DNA of 64,000 bases from Sellimonas caecigallum (GCF_019754295.1 NZ_VIRV01000011.1:1-64000), one strand, 5' to 3'; shown: positions 44,685-53,413, counted from the stretch's first letter. Program-made: numbers and translations. The notes: generated from the letters alone by a model not told the origin.

Positions 44685-45415
44685 ATTTTTTCAAGTATTC
44701 GCTTTTTATACTCCAGGAATTCCCCTGTGAGATTAAAGTCTTTCCGCCTTGGTTTCGGCTCTGTAATGCGGATCTCATCAACGATGCGTCCAGGTTTTCC
44801 TCCAAGAATATAGATCCGATCTGACAAAAGCACGGCCTCATCAATATCGTGAGTGATAAAGATGGTAGAAAGGTGGATCTGCCCCATAACATCCAGATAC
44901 CATTTGTGCATGGCTCCCTTTGTCAAAGTATCCAATGCAGAAAACGGTTCATCCAAAAGAGCCAGTTTATCTGAGAACATATACGTTCTCAGAAGGGCAG
45001 CTCTTTGCCTCATTCCACCCGAAAGCTGTGCCGGGTATTTTTTCTGCGTCCCGGAAAGCCCAAATTCCTCGAAATATGGCTGCACTTTTTTTCTTGCTTC
45101 TTTCTTGTTCATTCCCGCGATCAGAAGAGGAAGCGCCACATTGTCCTCTACTGTCCGATAGGGAAGCAGAAGATCTTTCTGAAGCATATAACTTACTTTT
45201 CCCGGCTGTCCTGTGATCTCCTTGCCATCCAGAAATACTTGTCCTGCATCTGGAAGGATCAGACCGGAAATAACGTTGAAAAGCGTCGTTTTTCCTCCGC
45301 CGCTTACTCCCAGAAGGCTTACCAGTTCCCTGTCATGTATCTCTATGGACACATCTTCTATGATCTTTTTTCCGTCAAAAGATTTTGATACATTTGATAC
45401 GATTAATTCTGCCAT
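44666..45415 (-). CDS. thiZ: ABC transporter ATPase for thiamin precursor (ThiZ-like)
   Basis: 249 residues of the nitrate/taurine/HMP ATPase group. Walker A GVSGGGKTT, signature LSGGMRQRAALLRTY, Walker B LALLDEPFSALD and the switch His in IFITHDIDEA are intact. It energises uptake by the adjacent permease and binding protein. The specificity is inferred from the TPP riboswitch at the head of the operon. It lies 11 nt after the binding-protein gene. Confidence 0.82.
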   Translation of the reverse strand: MAELIVSNVSKSFDGKKIIEDVSIEIHDRELVSLLGVSGGGKTTLFNVISGLILPDAGQVFLDGKEITGQPGKVSYMLQKDLLLPYRTVEDNVALPLLIAGMNKKEARKKVQPYFEEFGLSGTQKKYPAQLSGGMRQRAALLRTYMFSDKLALLDEPFSALDTLTKGAMHKWYLDVMGQIHLSTIFITHDIDEAVLLSDRIYILGGKPGRIVDEIRITEPKPRRKDFNLTGEFLEYKKRILEKIGNPEA

Positions 45416-45426
45416 CTGTTTTCTCG

Positions 45427-46434
45427 CTATTTTGGAAGATACTCATTGCTGAATCCTGTATTTTCCGGGATTTCAGTCTCAGTAAGACCGTTTTCATTCA
45501 GCCAGTTATAGAAGGAATTCCATCTCTCCGGATCGATATATCCCCAGCTGTCTGCATCTGCGATATACTGATCTTTCAGGTATTCCTGGCTTGCAAGGAC
45601 GAGATCTTTATCCAGCTCCGGAGATGCTTCACAGAGAATGTCGGCTGCCTCTTTTGGATCCTCTATAGCATCCTCATATCCTTTCTTAACCGCATTCAAA
45701 AACTTCTTCGCTGTCTCCGGCTCGTCTTTCAGGAAGTCATTGTTTGCAATAATAACCGGTGTATAGTAATCAAAGGCCGGGTTGATATCTTTGAATGCAA
45801 AATAATCAGTCTCAAGTCCTGCCACTTCTGTTGCAATCCCTGCCCATGCATAGAAAATCCAGATAGCATCCACGGACTTGGACTTGAGGGCGGATACCTC
45901 ATCAGTAACTGTACTCGGGATCAGCTCGACTTTGCTGAAATCTCCTCCGTCCGCCTCCACGACATTTTTCATCATCGCTTTCTCGATAGGGGCATCCCAT
46001 GTGGCATATTTCTTTCCTTCCAGTCCTTTTGGTCTGTCCATTCCTTCCCCTTTCCGGGAAATGATACCGGAAGTATTATGCTGGACAACCGCTGCCACAG
46101 CTGTCGTCGGGATAGCATCCTCGCCTGTTACGCCCGGCGCCATTGTATCCTGGAAAGAAATTCCAAACTGAGCTTTTCCGGAAGCCACGAGTGCATCTGC
46201 TCCATCCTCCGGCGGCTGTACAATCTCCACTTCCAGTCCTTCTTCGTCAAAGTAGCCTTTCTCCTGAGCCACATACAGACCAGTGTGGTTTGTATTCGGT
46301 GTCCAGTCCAGGACAAATGTTACCTTTTCTTTCTTTTCTTTTTTATCCTGACTATTGTTTTGTTCAGAGCCACAAGCTGCCATGGAGAATACCATGCAGC
46401 CAGCCAGCACCATTGCAAGTATTTTCTTTTTCAT
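45427..46434 (-). CDS. thiY: Thiamin-precursor (HMP) ABC transporter binding lipoprotein (ThiY-like)
   Basis: 335 residues, NMT1/ThiY family. A lipoprotein signal ends at C21 (SMAAC). The mature protein starts with VTFVLDWTPNTNHTGLYVAQEKGYFDEEGL, the pattern of formylaminopyrimidine/HMP-binding proteins, and includes SFQDTMAPGVTG. It probably captures hydroxymethylpyrimidine or a thiamin breakdown product outside the cell. It lies 14 nt after the permease gene. Confidence 0.86.
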   Translation of the reverse strand: MKKKILAMVLAGCMVFSMAACGSEQNNSQDKKEKKEKVTFVLDWTPNTNHTGLYVAQEKGYFDEEGLEVEIVQPPEDGADALVASGKAQFGISFQDTMAPGVTGEDAIPTTAVAAVVQHNTSGIISRKGEGMDRPKGLEGKKYATWDAPIEKAMMKNVVEADGGDFSKVELIPSTVTDEVSALKSKSVDAIWIFYAWAGIATEVAGLETDYFAFKDINPAFDYYTPVIIANNDFLKDEPETAKKFLNAVKKGYEDAIEDPKEAADILCEASPELDKDLVLASQEYLKDQYIADADSWGYIDPERWNSFYNWLNENGLTETEIPENTGFSNEYLPK

Positions 46435-46448
46435 CTTTATTTCTCTCC

Positions 46449-47213
46449 TTACTTTTTCTGTTCCCAGGACATACAGCGCTTCTGGAGCATATCCACAAGT
46501 TTCATGAGGATCAGGCTGATGGCGGAGATCAAAAAGATCACAGCGAACATTTTGTCAAATGAAAACGCCTTCTTTACCCTTGTCATATAAACTCCAAGAC
46601 CATTGAACCCTCCAAGCCACTCCGAGATGACCGCGCCAACTACCGCGTAAGACGCAGAAATCCGAAGGCTGGAAAAAAACTGTCCCATCGCTCCTGGAAG
46701 CTTTATGTACCGGAAAATCTGGAGTCTTCCGGCCCCCATAGACCGCAAAAGATTCATCATATCTCTGTCCGCAGAGCGGAATCCCGTGAGAAGTCCTACT
46801 GTGATCGGGAAAAATGTGACGATGACGATCAGAATAACTTTCGGAAGCATTTCGTATCCGAACCAAAGTACGAGAAGCGGCGCGATCGCTACCGTCGGTA
46901 CTGTCTGCGTCACGACGATCAGCGGATACAGTGCTTTATAAAGCCGGTCAAACCGGTCCATGATCACGGCCATCAAGAAACCAAGCGCCACCCCGCATCC
47001 GAGTCCGATAAACGCTTCCATAAGCGTCACTTTCGCATTCTCCATCAGAAGCGGGAACTCGGATATGAACGCTTTTATCACATCTACCGGCGATGGGAGC
47101 ATATATCCCGGGACTAACCCTGCCATGGAAACTCCCTGCCATGCTATCAAAATGACAAGAAGCGCTGCCAAAGACCACAATTTACTGGTGATGTTTTGTA
47201 ACTTTCTTTTCAA
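46449..47213 (-). CDS. thiX: ABC transporter permease for thiamin precursor (ThiX-like)
   Basis: 254 residues, about six membrane helices with BPD_transp_1; the ATPase-contacting EAA loop is SMGAGRLQIFRYIKLPGAMG. The start appears to be TTG 47213, overlapping the end of the upstream gene by 32 nt, with AAGGAG about 13 nt away; translation is probably coupled. It forms the membrane channel of the TPP-controlled importer. Confidence 0.84.
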   Translation of the reverse strand: MKRKLQNITSKLWSLAALLVILIAWQGVSMAGLVPGYMLPSPVDVIKAFISEFPLLMENAKVTLMEAFIGLGCGVALGFLMAVIMDRFDRLYKALYPLIVVTQTVPTVAIAPLLVLWFGYEMLPKVILIVIVTFFPITVGLLTGFRSADRDMMNLLRSMGAGRLQIFRYIKLPGAMGQFFSSLRISASYAVVGAVISEWLGGFNGLGVYMTRVKKAFSFDKMFAVIFLISAISLILMKLVDMLQKRCMSWEQKK

Positions 47214-47478
47214 TAGACAGCACGTCTCCTTCCGGTCTGTAGCTTACCTTGATGTAGGCTGCCACATGAGGTGCACCCGCACGGACTGCAATATGCTGAC
47301 ATTCTTTTACGATATCCATCAGCTCATCGTAATCTCCCTCGATGGTTGTCTCAAAAGGCCCAACGTAATAATTCAGCCCCGTGCTTTTGATGTAATCGAT
47401 GACCTCATCTACAATACGGATCAGCTCTTCGTCATTTGCCGCATCCGGCAATGACTGGATTGCTACACTTGCGTTCAT
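47182..47478 (-). CDS. Thiamin-binding protein, MTH1187/YkoF-like
   Basis: 98 residues, a single ferredoxin-like domain of the Thiamine_BP (MTH1187/YkoF) family: ASVAIQSLPDAANDEELIRIVDEVI, then TGLNYYVGPFETTIEGDYDELMDIV and a closing GAPHVAAYIKVSYRPEGD. Such proteins bind thiamin or its pyrimidine part and often accompany HMP importers. It is the first gene behind the riboswitch, with AGGAGG 7 nt before the ATG. Confidence 0.87.
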   Translation of the reverse strand: MNASVAIQSLPDAANDEELIRIVDEVIDYIKSTGLNYYVGPFETTIEGDYDELMDIVKECQHIAVRAGAPHVAAYIKVSYRPEGDVLSIEKKVTKHHQ

Positions 47479-47533
47479 TTTTTTCTCCTCCTTGAATCTG
47501 TTTTGCTATAGTCGAGTCTCAAAGACTTTCTAT

Positions 47534-47575
47534 AGAATAAAAAAACCTTCCGTCGGATCTTTCCGACAGAAGGCA
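47534..47575 (-). terminator. Riboswitch-controlled terminator
   Basis: ATGCCTTCTGTCGG pairs with CCGACGGAAGGT around AAAGAT, followed by TTTTTTTA. It lies between the TPP aptamer and the first thi gene, so TPP binding most likely causes premature termination. Confidence 0.85.
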
Positions 47576-47617
47576 TCATGTCCTGCACAGCATATCTTTC
47601 TTTAGATATGCAATCTC

Positions 47618-47713
47618 ACTATGATTCCTACGCCGGCATTATCCGGATCAGGTCCAGGGTCTAAGGCGAATCTATCCTTACTCTCAGCCGGATTCTCTCC
47701 AGCTCCCCTTTTC
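47618..47713 (-). promoter_or_regulatory. TPP riboswitch (THI element)
   Basis: The leftward transcript carries the conserved THI-box pieces in order: GGGGAGC, GGCTGAGAG, GACCCTGGACCTGATCCGGA and TAATGCCGGCGTAGGAA. These form the pyrimidine- and pyrophosphate-sensing arms. The aptamer is followed 45 nt later by an intrinsic terminator and then four thiamin-uptake genes. Confidence 0.96.
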
Positions 47714-47725
47714 TTATCGTTTTAC

Positions 47726-47754
47726 AGTTTACGCTTTTTTAATTTCGATGTCAA
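47726..47754 (-). promoter_or_regulatory. Promoter of the thi operon
   Basis: TTGACA (47754-47749), 17-nt spacer, TAAACT (47731-47726), immediately upstream of the TPP aptamer. Confidence 0.7.
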
Positions 47755-47791
47755 GATATTCTTTTCCTCATGATACATTTCTTTGATTTTT

Positions 47792-48328
47792 TTACATGAA
47801 TTCCGGAAATGTCTTCATGGAATACATCGGTATGTAAAGCGCCTCTTTCTCCATCATCTCTTTCAGGACTTCCATGAAAATCCCCGATCTTTCTTTTCTT
47901 TTGAGTGTGCCGACTGCTTTTTTTACTCTGTCCATATCCTGGAACTCTCCTCCCCAGTCGCCGTCATACGTAGCGTTTATTCCGCAGCTTGGGCTTCCGT
48001 CGATCCCGACAATGCCAATGATTTCAAAGCGGTCTGGAAATGCACTGTATTCCTTCCACTGCATCACAAAAGGCTCCAGCATCTTTTCGCACTCTTTTCG
48101 GAAAAACGGAGTGTCAAACTGGCTGGATGCATGCCCCCATCTCCTGCTTCCATAGAGCAAAAATTCCGGGCACGGAAGCTGCATGATCTCCGCTCCCTGT
48201 TGGAGAAGCTTCTGCAGAAAAATGCGTTTCTCTTTTCTTTCCGCCTCCTGCTCTTCCCTGTTCTGATGGCTTAGTTTACTTGCGTCATTGAAAAAACAAT
48301 GGCTTACGATCACTATCTTCTGTTTCAT
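47792..48328 (-). CDS. TudS-related putative desulfidase (CD3072-like, DUF523 relative)
   Basis: 178 residues from ATG 48328, which follows CCGGAGG by about 8 nt. Three cysteines sit in conserved contexts: C11 in VSHCFFN, C53 in QLPCPEF and C115 in GSPSCGIN. In TudS thiouracil desulfidase three such cysteines hold a [4Fe-4S] cluster whose free iron removes sulfur. It is divergent from a CD3073-like ECF S component, a pairing I recall from Clostridioides difficile; substrate unknown, probably a thiolated small molecule. Confidence 0.8.
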   Translation of the reverse strand: MKQKIVIVSHCFFNDASKLSHQNREEQEAERKEKRIFLQKLLQQGAEIMQLPCPEFLLYGSRRWGHASSQFDTPFFRKECEKMLEPFVMQWKEYSAFPDRFEIIGIVGIDGSPSCGINATYDGDWGGEFQDMDRVKKAVGTLKRKERSGIFMEVLKEMMEKEALYIPMYSMKTFPEFM

Positions 48329-48481
48329 CTTTTTTCCTCCGGACATAGTATACCATTTTCCCACATGGCCTTGTCATTGCTTTTTTCTATAATTTTCGTT
48401 ATACATGAAAAATACTGATTTTATCTTCTTTTTTCTATCTGTTAGACTGTCTGTGTACATATACTACAAAGGAGGAATACT

Positions 48482-49060
48482 ATGAATAAACAACTTTCCA
48501 AAACAACAATACTTTTATTCTGCGCACTTTGTATCGCGCTGAACATCGTACTTGGCATTGTCATGGCGGCAATCAAGTTCCCAGTCTACCTGGACACGAT
48601 CGGCACTATTTTTACAGCTGTATGCTTCGGCCCGGTATACGGTGTCTGTGTAGGCGCCCTTACCAATTTTTTGACTGCCATTATTTCAGGCTCTCTTGGA
48701 GGAATGCCGTTTATGCTTGTCAATATCGCTATCGGTCTTGTCGTAGGTCTGATCTTCCGCAAATTCCGGCTTACACTTGCCTCAGCCATTATTACCGGTA
48801 TCATCATCGGCATTATCGCACCGGTCATCGGCACACCGATCGGTATCGTCGTTTACGGTGGACTTACCGGTACGGTATCTGATATCGCGGTAGCAGTGTT
48901 AAAACAAAGCGGTATGGGCATTTTTGCCGCTTCTTTCATCCCGAAACTTTTTAACAATCTTCTGGATAAGACGCTTTCCGTTCTGATCGTCTTTTTCCTG
49001 ATCAAGGCACTTCCGGCATACATGAAGCCTACCTGCCTGAAAGCAAAAGCAAGAAAATAA
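48482..49060 (+). CDS. ECF transporter S component (CD3073-like)
   Basis: 192 residues with about six membrane helices: an ECF substrate-binding subunit starting TTILLFCALCIALNIVLGIVMAAIKFP and containing the family's LDTIGTIFTAVCFGPVYGVCVGAL loop. It would need the shared EcfA/A'/T module encoded elsewhere. S components bind vitamins, bases or nucleosides outside. The divergent desulfidase suggests a sulfur-containing ligand. AAAGGAGG precedes the ATG by 6 nt. Confidence 0.85.
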   Translation: MNKQLSKTTILLFCALCIALNIVLGIVMAAIKFPVYLDTIGTIFTAVCFGPVYGVCVGALTNFLTAIISGSLGGMPFMLVNIAIGLVVGLIFRKFRLTLASAIITGIIIGIIAPVIGTPIGIVVYGGLTGTVSDIAVAVLKQSGMGIFAASFIPKLFNNLLDKTLSVLIVFFLIKALPAYMKPTCLKAKARK

Positions 49061-49075
49061 TTTTAAACATATAAA

Positions 49076-49142
49076 CAGACAGTTCTGTGATGTTTCTTTA
49101 GTTAGTTTTTTCTAACCAAAACGATATCACATAAACTGCCTG
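49076..49142 (+). terminator. Long hairpin after the ECF gene
   Basis: CAGACAGTTCTGTGATGT pairs imperfectly with ACATCACATAAACTGCCTG-type sequence on the far side; an inner GTTAGttttttCTAAC caps it. There is no clear T-run after the stem, so termination is plausible but not certain. Confidence 0.4.
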
Positions 49143-49165
49143 CTTATCAATTCCTGTTCTTTTTT

Positions 49166-49675
49166 CTACGCTTCTTTTAAAAGGATTTTTTCGATAGATC
49201 CGATGTACATCGTGTGGTAATCTCTGTCTGCATACCACTTTGCATTGTTTTCTTTCACGTCGAATCCTTCTGGATTCATATACTGATGATACTGTTTCCG
49301 ACAGACAAGAATCACATCCGCTTCCTCAAAAGCTGCTGTTTTATCCACAGCCATCGGAGTAAGTCCTGCCTCTTTGATTTTATCCCGATCTCTTCCGGAA
49401 ACCGTTCCGCAAAGGTTCAGCGCATCTCTGTGTGATTTGTCAAAAAACGACAAAGTAAAAAATTCGCTGTTGTCAATGAATTCCTTTGTATAACGTGTCT
49501 GACGGACATATGCCGTAGCGGAAGGCTTTCCCCAGATAACACCTACGCCGCCCCAGCTGGCGGTCATCGTGTTGAGATGTTCTTCTGTGCCTGCCGTCAC
49601 AAGCATCCAATCCTTTCCGATAGCTTCAAACGGGTTTTTGTCCCATTCTTCCGGTTTGATCTCTTTAAAACTCAT
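49166..49675 (-). CDS. Flavin reductase family protein (FMN-binding split barrel)
   Basis: 169 residues with the flavin reductase fold: MTASWGGVGVIWGKPSATAYVRQTRYT near the FMN site and FTLSFFDKSHRDALNLCGTVSGRD. Members use NAD(P)H to reduce flavin or serve as FMN-binding oxidoreductases; this short clostridial type has no assigned substrate. It begins 32 nt after the niaR stop and could be the last gene of the NAD operon. GGAAGGGG precedes the ATG. Confidence 0.85.
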   Translation of the reverse strand: MSFKEIKPEEWDKNPFEAIGKDWMLVTAGTEEHLNTMTASWGGVGVIWGKPSATAYVRQTRYTKEFIDNSEFFTLSFFDKSHRDALNLCGTVSGRDRDKIKEAGLTPMAVDKTAAFEEADVILVCRKQYHQYMNPEGFDVKENNAKWYADRDYHTMYIGSIEKILLKEA

Positions 49676-49707
49676 AAAGCCCCTTCCTTTCTGCTTTGTT
49701 CTCTTTT

Positions 49708-50211
49708 TTACAGGAGAAACATTTTGTCCTTCAGTTCTTTTTCGATGGCATCCAGGATTTCTTCACTGTCCGCCAGAACCGTATGGTAGTGCCTGCCGGA
49801 TGTAATATTTTTCAGAGGTCCTGATCTTCCGGTTTTGATCTCATTTAGGAATTCCTGCACCTCTCTTCGGGAATGGATATCCAGTACCGCCTTCAATTCT
49901 CCGTACACTTCATGTCTGATAAACACATCTTTTATCATCCCTCCGAAATCCACGATGAGATTCAATTCTTCTTCAATCTCTTCATCTGTATGCGATACAA
50001 AAAAGATACGCTCTGCCTTCCTGTCTTCGCGGCAGATATATCCCCGGTATGTCGATACGATATCGTACCCGGATGCCCGCAGGACCGCCATATCCTGCAC
50101 GATGACCTGTCTGCTGACAGAGCACATCTGTGCAAGCTTTGTCCCGGATATAGGAGTGTCGCTTTCCTGTATCTGCCTTAATATTTCCTGCCTGCGCAAT
50201 TCTCCGTCCAT
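49708..50211 (-). CDS. niaR: NiaR-type transcriptional repressor of NAD biosynthesis
   Basis: 167 residues from ATG 50211 (AAAGG 9 nt upstream); GTG 50229 and ATG 50220 are alternatives. An N-terminal HTH_11 (RRQEILRQIQESDTPISGTKLAQMCSVSRQVIVQDMAVLR, abbreviated here to its RRQEIL and SRQVIVQD ends) is followed by the 3H domain, whose three histidines lie in IRHEVYGEL, DIHSRREV and GRHYHTVL. NiaR binds nicotinic acid and represses NAD synthesis and niacin uptake. It is encoded at the end of the nadABC operon it should control. Confidence 0.92.
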   Translation of the reverse strand: MDGELRRQEILRQIQESDTPISGTKLAQMCSVSRQVIVQDMAVLRASGYDIVSTYRGYICREDRKAERIFFVSHTDEEIEEELNLIVDFGGMIKDVFIRHEVYGELKAVLDIHSRREVQEFLNEIKTGRSGPLKNITSGRHYHTVLADSEEILDAIEKELKDKMFLL

Positions 50212-50249
50212 ACATTTCATCCTTTCCACTTTGTCCTTAAACAGTTATA

Positions 50250-51110
50250 TCACATTTCCTCCACTGCGTGAAGATTTTTCAAGGAAATATCAAGAATCGG
50301 GGCGGAGTGTGTCAATGCTCCACTGGAGATATAGTCGACACCGATCTCGGAAAGCATCTTGATCTTCTCTTTTGTCACATTGCCCGAGCACTCTGTCTGG
50401 GCTCTCCCTGCAATGAAATTTACCGCTTCTTTCATCTGATCCGGAGACATATTGTCAAGCATAATAATGTCGGCTCCTGCCTCAACCGCTTCTTTTACCA
50501 TCTCAAGATTCTCCGTCTCAACCTCTATCTTGCGGACAAACGGGGCGTATTCTTTTGCCATCTCTACCGCCTTCTTTACACTTCCCGCAGCTCCGATGTG
50601 ATTGTCTTTCAGAAGGATCCCGTCAGACAGATTGTATCTGTGATTGTATCCTCCTCCCGCTTTCACTGCATATTTTTCAAAAATACGCATGTTCGGCGTC
50701 GTCTTTCTTGTATCAAGAAGCTTTGTCTTCGTCCCTTTCAGCAAATCGGCTGCCTGTCTTGTGTACGTGGCGATCCCGCTCATCCTCTGAAGATAGTTCA
50801 AAGCCGTCCGCTCCCCTGATAAAAGAACACGGATATCCCCTCTTACAACTCCCATAAGCTGGCCGCCCCTTACCTTCTCTCCATCTTCTACATAAAACTC
50901 TGTCTTCGTCTCCGGATCCAGCAGGGTAAACACGCGCTCAAACACCCAGAGTCCTGCGATGATTCCGTCCTGCTTACAGATGAGTTCCACTTCTCCTTGC
51001 TTTTTTTCAGGCATTACCGCATTTGTCGTGATATCCTCACTTGTAATATCTTCCCGGAGTGCCTGCATGATCAGCTCATCGGCCTGTATTTTCATCGTGA
51101 TCTCATTCAT
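50250..51110 (-). CDS. nadC: Nicotinate-nucleotide diphosphorylase (carboxylating)
   Basis: 286 residues, full-length quinolinate phosphoribosyltransferase. It has LREDITSEDITTNAV at the start, LSGERTALNYLQRMSGIAT, TRKTTPNMRIFEKYAVKAGGG-type substrate residues and EVETENLEMVKEAVEAGADIIMLDN. It converts quinolinate and PRPP to nicotinate mononucleotide. Its ATG overlaps the nadB stop (ATGA). Confidence 0.96.
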   Translation of the reverse strand: MNEITMKIQADELIMQALREDITSEDITTNAVMPEKKQGEVELICKQDGIIAGLWVFERVFTLLDPETKTEFYVEDGEKVRGGQLMGVVRGDIRVLLSGERTALNYLQRMSGIATYTRQAADLLKGTKTKLLDTRKTTPNMRIFEKYAVKAGGGYNHRYNLSDGILLKDNHIGAAGSVKKAVEMAKEYAPFVRKIEVETENLEMVKEAVEAGADIIMLDNMSPDQMKEAVNFIAGRAQTECSGNVTKEKIKMLSEIGVDYISSGALTHSAPILDISLKNLHAVEEM

Positions 51111-52414
51111 CTTGCTTTTCTCTCCTTTTCAATTTCTTCTAACACCTGCATTTTGTAAATGTGTGAAAGATCCGTCCTGTCTTTTTCCAGTTCCCGCAAT
51201 GTCTCTTCTGCCAGACAGTCGACCTCACAGTCTTCTCCATCTTCTTCCGTGAATGTCGCTGCAATCTCCTGTGCTGCCCTCTTTGCAAATACAAGGCTTT
51301 CCAAAAGAGAATTGCTGGCCAGCCTGTTCGCCCCGTGAACCCCATTGCAGCTCGTCTCTCCTGCTGCGTAAAGACGCTCCATCGTCGTCTTGCTGTTCTT
51401 GTCCACGTGGATCCCGCCCATGAAATAATGCTGTGCCGGCACGACAGGAATCCAATCTTTTGTCACATCGTACCCTTCTTCGAGACATCTCTCGTAAATA
51501 TGAGGGAAATGCGCCTGGATCTCATCGTTTCCAAGCATCGTCATATCCAGCCATACATACGGTTTTTGATCTTTTTCCATCTGTTTTTTGATCTCTTCAG
51601 TCAAAAGATCTCTCGGGAGCACCTCATCGGCAAACCGTTTCCCGTCTGCTCCATAAAGCTTTGCCCCTTCTCCCCTCACAGATTCAGAGATGAGGAACCT
51701 GCGGCCCGGTTTTTTCGAATACAGCGTCGTTGGGTGGATCTGTATATAATCAATATTTTCCAGCTGCACACCATGCTTCAGCGCAATGGCAAGGGCATCT
51801 CCCGTAAGATGCGGGTAATTGGTAGAATGCGTATACAATCCCCCGATTCCTCCGGTAGCCAGGATCGTGTACGGTGCTTTTAAAAAGCAGACTTCCCCAT
51901 CTTTTCCTGAAGCCATGACCCCATAACAGCAATTTTCTTTTTCGACAATATCGATCATTGTCGTATATTCCAAAAGTTTTATGTTTTTCCTCTTTCTCAC
52001 TTCCAAAAGAAGACGGCTTGTAATCTCCTGACCGGTAATATCTTCGTGGAAAAGGATCCTTGGTTTTGAATGGCATCCTTCTCTTGTGTAATCCAGCTCG
52101 CCATTCTTTTTCGCAAAATCAACCCCGTATCCGATCAGCTCATCGATGACTTCTCTGGAAGACCGTATCATGATATCTACGGACTCTCTTCTGTTTTCAT
52201 AGTGCCCTGCCTTTAGTGTATCTTCCATAAAACTGTCATAGTCTTTTTCATCGCGCAGTACGCAGATCCCTCCCTGTGCCAGAAAGGAATCACTGTGTTC
52301 CGCACAATCTTTCGTGATCATTACGATCTTTTTGTCTTCCGGAAGATGCAAAGCCGCAAACAGACCGCTGGCCCCGGTCCCCACGATCACGATATCTGCC
52401 TGTATTGTATCCAT
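51107..52414 (-). CDS. nadB: L-aspartate oxidase
   Basis: 435 residues. The FAD-binding VIVGTGASGLFAAL is at the N-terminus; HSDSFLAQGGI, ILATGGIGGLYTHSTNYPHLTGD and YAAGETSCNGVHGANRLASNS follow. It oxidises L-aspartate to iminoaspartate, using fumarate as acceptor in anaerobes. It is somewhat shorter than E. coli NadB (540), with a reduced C-terminal helical domain, as is common in Clostridia. It lies 15 nt after nadA. Confidence 0.95.
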   Translation of the reverse strand: MDTIQADIVIVGTGASGLFAALHLPEDKKIVMITKDCAEHSDSFLAQGGICVLRDEKDYDSFMEDTLKAGHYENRRESVDIMIRSSREVIDELIGYGVDFAKKNGELDYTREGCHSKPRILFHEDITGQEITSRLLLEVRKRKNIKLLEYTTMIDIVEKENCCYGVMASGKDGEVCFLKAPYTILATGGIGGLYTHSTNYPHLTGDALAIALKHGVQLENIDYIQIHPTTLYSKKPGRRFLISESVRGEGAKLYGADGKRFADEVLPRDLLTEEIKKQMEKDQKPYVWLDMTMLGNDEIQAHFPHIYERCLEEGYDVTKDWIPVVPAQHYFMGGIHVDKNSKTTMERLYAAGETSCNGVHGANRLASNSLLESLVFAKRAAQEIAATFTEEDGEDCEVDCLAEETLRELEKDRTDLSHIYKMQVLEEIEKERKAR

Positions 52415-52429
52415 ACCCTTTTCCTCCGT

Positions 52430-53338
52430 TTATTTTGCAAGCTCCAGCATCCGTTCCATGGCCTTTGCCGCCTTTTTGCTTACCTCTTCCGGCACGTGTA
52501 CTTCATTGCTTTCATCTCTTAAACAATCCCGGATCTTTTCAAGAGTCACTTTTTTCATATCATAGCAGCACTGTTCCGGCGTGACGAGATGGAATATCTT
52601 GTCCGGATTGTTCTTTTTCAGCTCATACAGGACGCCTGCCTCTGTTCCGATCAGAAATTCTTTCGCATCAGACTGTTCCACCGCTTTTATGATTCCGGAT
52701 GTACTTCCGGCATAATCCGAGAGCGCTACTACTTCTTCCGGACATTCCGGGTGTACAAAACAAAGCGCTTCCGGATGCGCCGCTTTCGCCCATCTCACAT
52801 CTTCCGGCGTGATCTTATGATGCACTGGACAATACCCGTCATTTAGAAATATCTGCTTCTCCGGCACTTGCTCAGCGACAAAACTTCCAAGGTGTCTGTC
52901 CGGTATAAAAAAGATCTCCTTGTTCGGCAGCGCCTTTACGACCTTGACTGCATTGGCTGATGTCACGCAGACATCCGAGTATGTCTTAAGCTCTGCTGTC
53001 GAATTGATGTAGCAGACTACCGCCAGATCCGGATGTACTTCCTTCATCTCCTGTATCTTTTTCGGATCCGCCATATGTGCCATGGCACAGTCTGCCGTCG
53101 GATCCGGCAAAAGGACTTTCTTTCCCGGATTCAGGATCTTGGCGCTCTCTCCCATAAAAGAGACGCCTGCAAATACAATGATCTGGGCATCTGTTTCCTT
53201 TGCAGCCTTGCTCAGATAAAAGGAATCTCCTATGCAGTCGGCGATTTCCTGTACATCATCCGGCACATAATAGTGCGCAAGGATAACAGCCTTTTTTTCT
53301 TTTTTTAATGTCTCTATCTCTCTTTTCAAAGAATGCAT
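52430..53338 (-). CDS. nadA: Quinolinate synthase
   Basis: 302 residues, the short NadA type. It has AHYYVPDDVQEIADCIGDSF, VVCYINSTAELKTYSDVCVTSANA, PDRHLGSF, FVHPECPEEVVALSDYAGSTSGI and EQCCYDMKKVTLEKI, with cysteines for the [4Fe-4S] cluster. It condenses iminoaspartate with dihydroxyacetone phosphate to quinolinate. It is first gene of the NAD operon, under a promoter that overlaps a probable NiaR site. Confidence 0.96.
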   Translation of the reverse strand: MHSLKREIETLKKEKKAVILAHYYVPDDVQEIADCIGDSFYLSKAAKETDAQIIVFAGVSFMGESAKILNPGKKVLLPDPTADCAMAHMADPKKIQEMKEVHPDLAVVCYINSTAELKTYSDVCVTSANAVKVVKALPNKEIFFIPDRHLGSFVAEQVPEKQIFLNDGYCPVHHKITPEDVRWAKAAHPEALCFVHPECPEEVVALSDYAGSTSGIIKAVEQSDAKEFLIGTEAGVLYELKKNNPDKIFHLVTPEQCCYDMKKVTLEKIRDCLRDESNEVHVPEEVSKKAAKAMERMLELAK

Positions 53339-53375
53339 TGCGGTTTCCCCCTGTTTGTTTACTCATTTACACCGC

Positions 53376-53413
53376 ATTATACACCTGTTTCTTACATGTG
53401 ACAAGACACCTGT
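53376..53413 (-). promoter_or_regulatory. nadA promoter with probable NiaR operator
   Basis: Leftward TTGTCA (53404-53399), 17-nt spacer, TATAAT (53381-53376). The -35 lies inside an imperfect palindrome ACAtGTG-n6-CACcTGT (53394-53413), and ACACCTGT recurs at 53381-53388 next to the -10. A gene for NiaR lies in the same operon. Confidence 0.7.

Noticed and set aside
45385-46590. A 401-codon rightward frame opposite the thi binding-protein gene
   Set aside because: Antisense shadow: Cys/Phe/Ile-rich, no start signal, while the leftward gene has a lipoprotein signal and family motifs.
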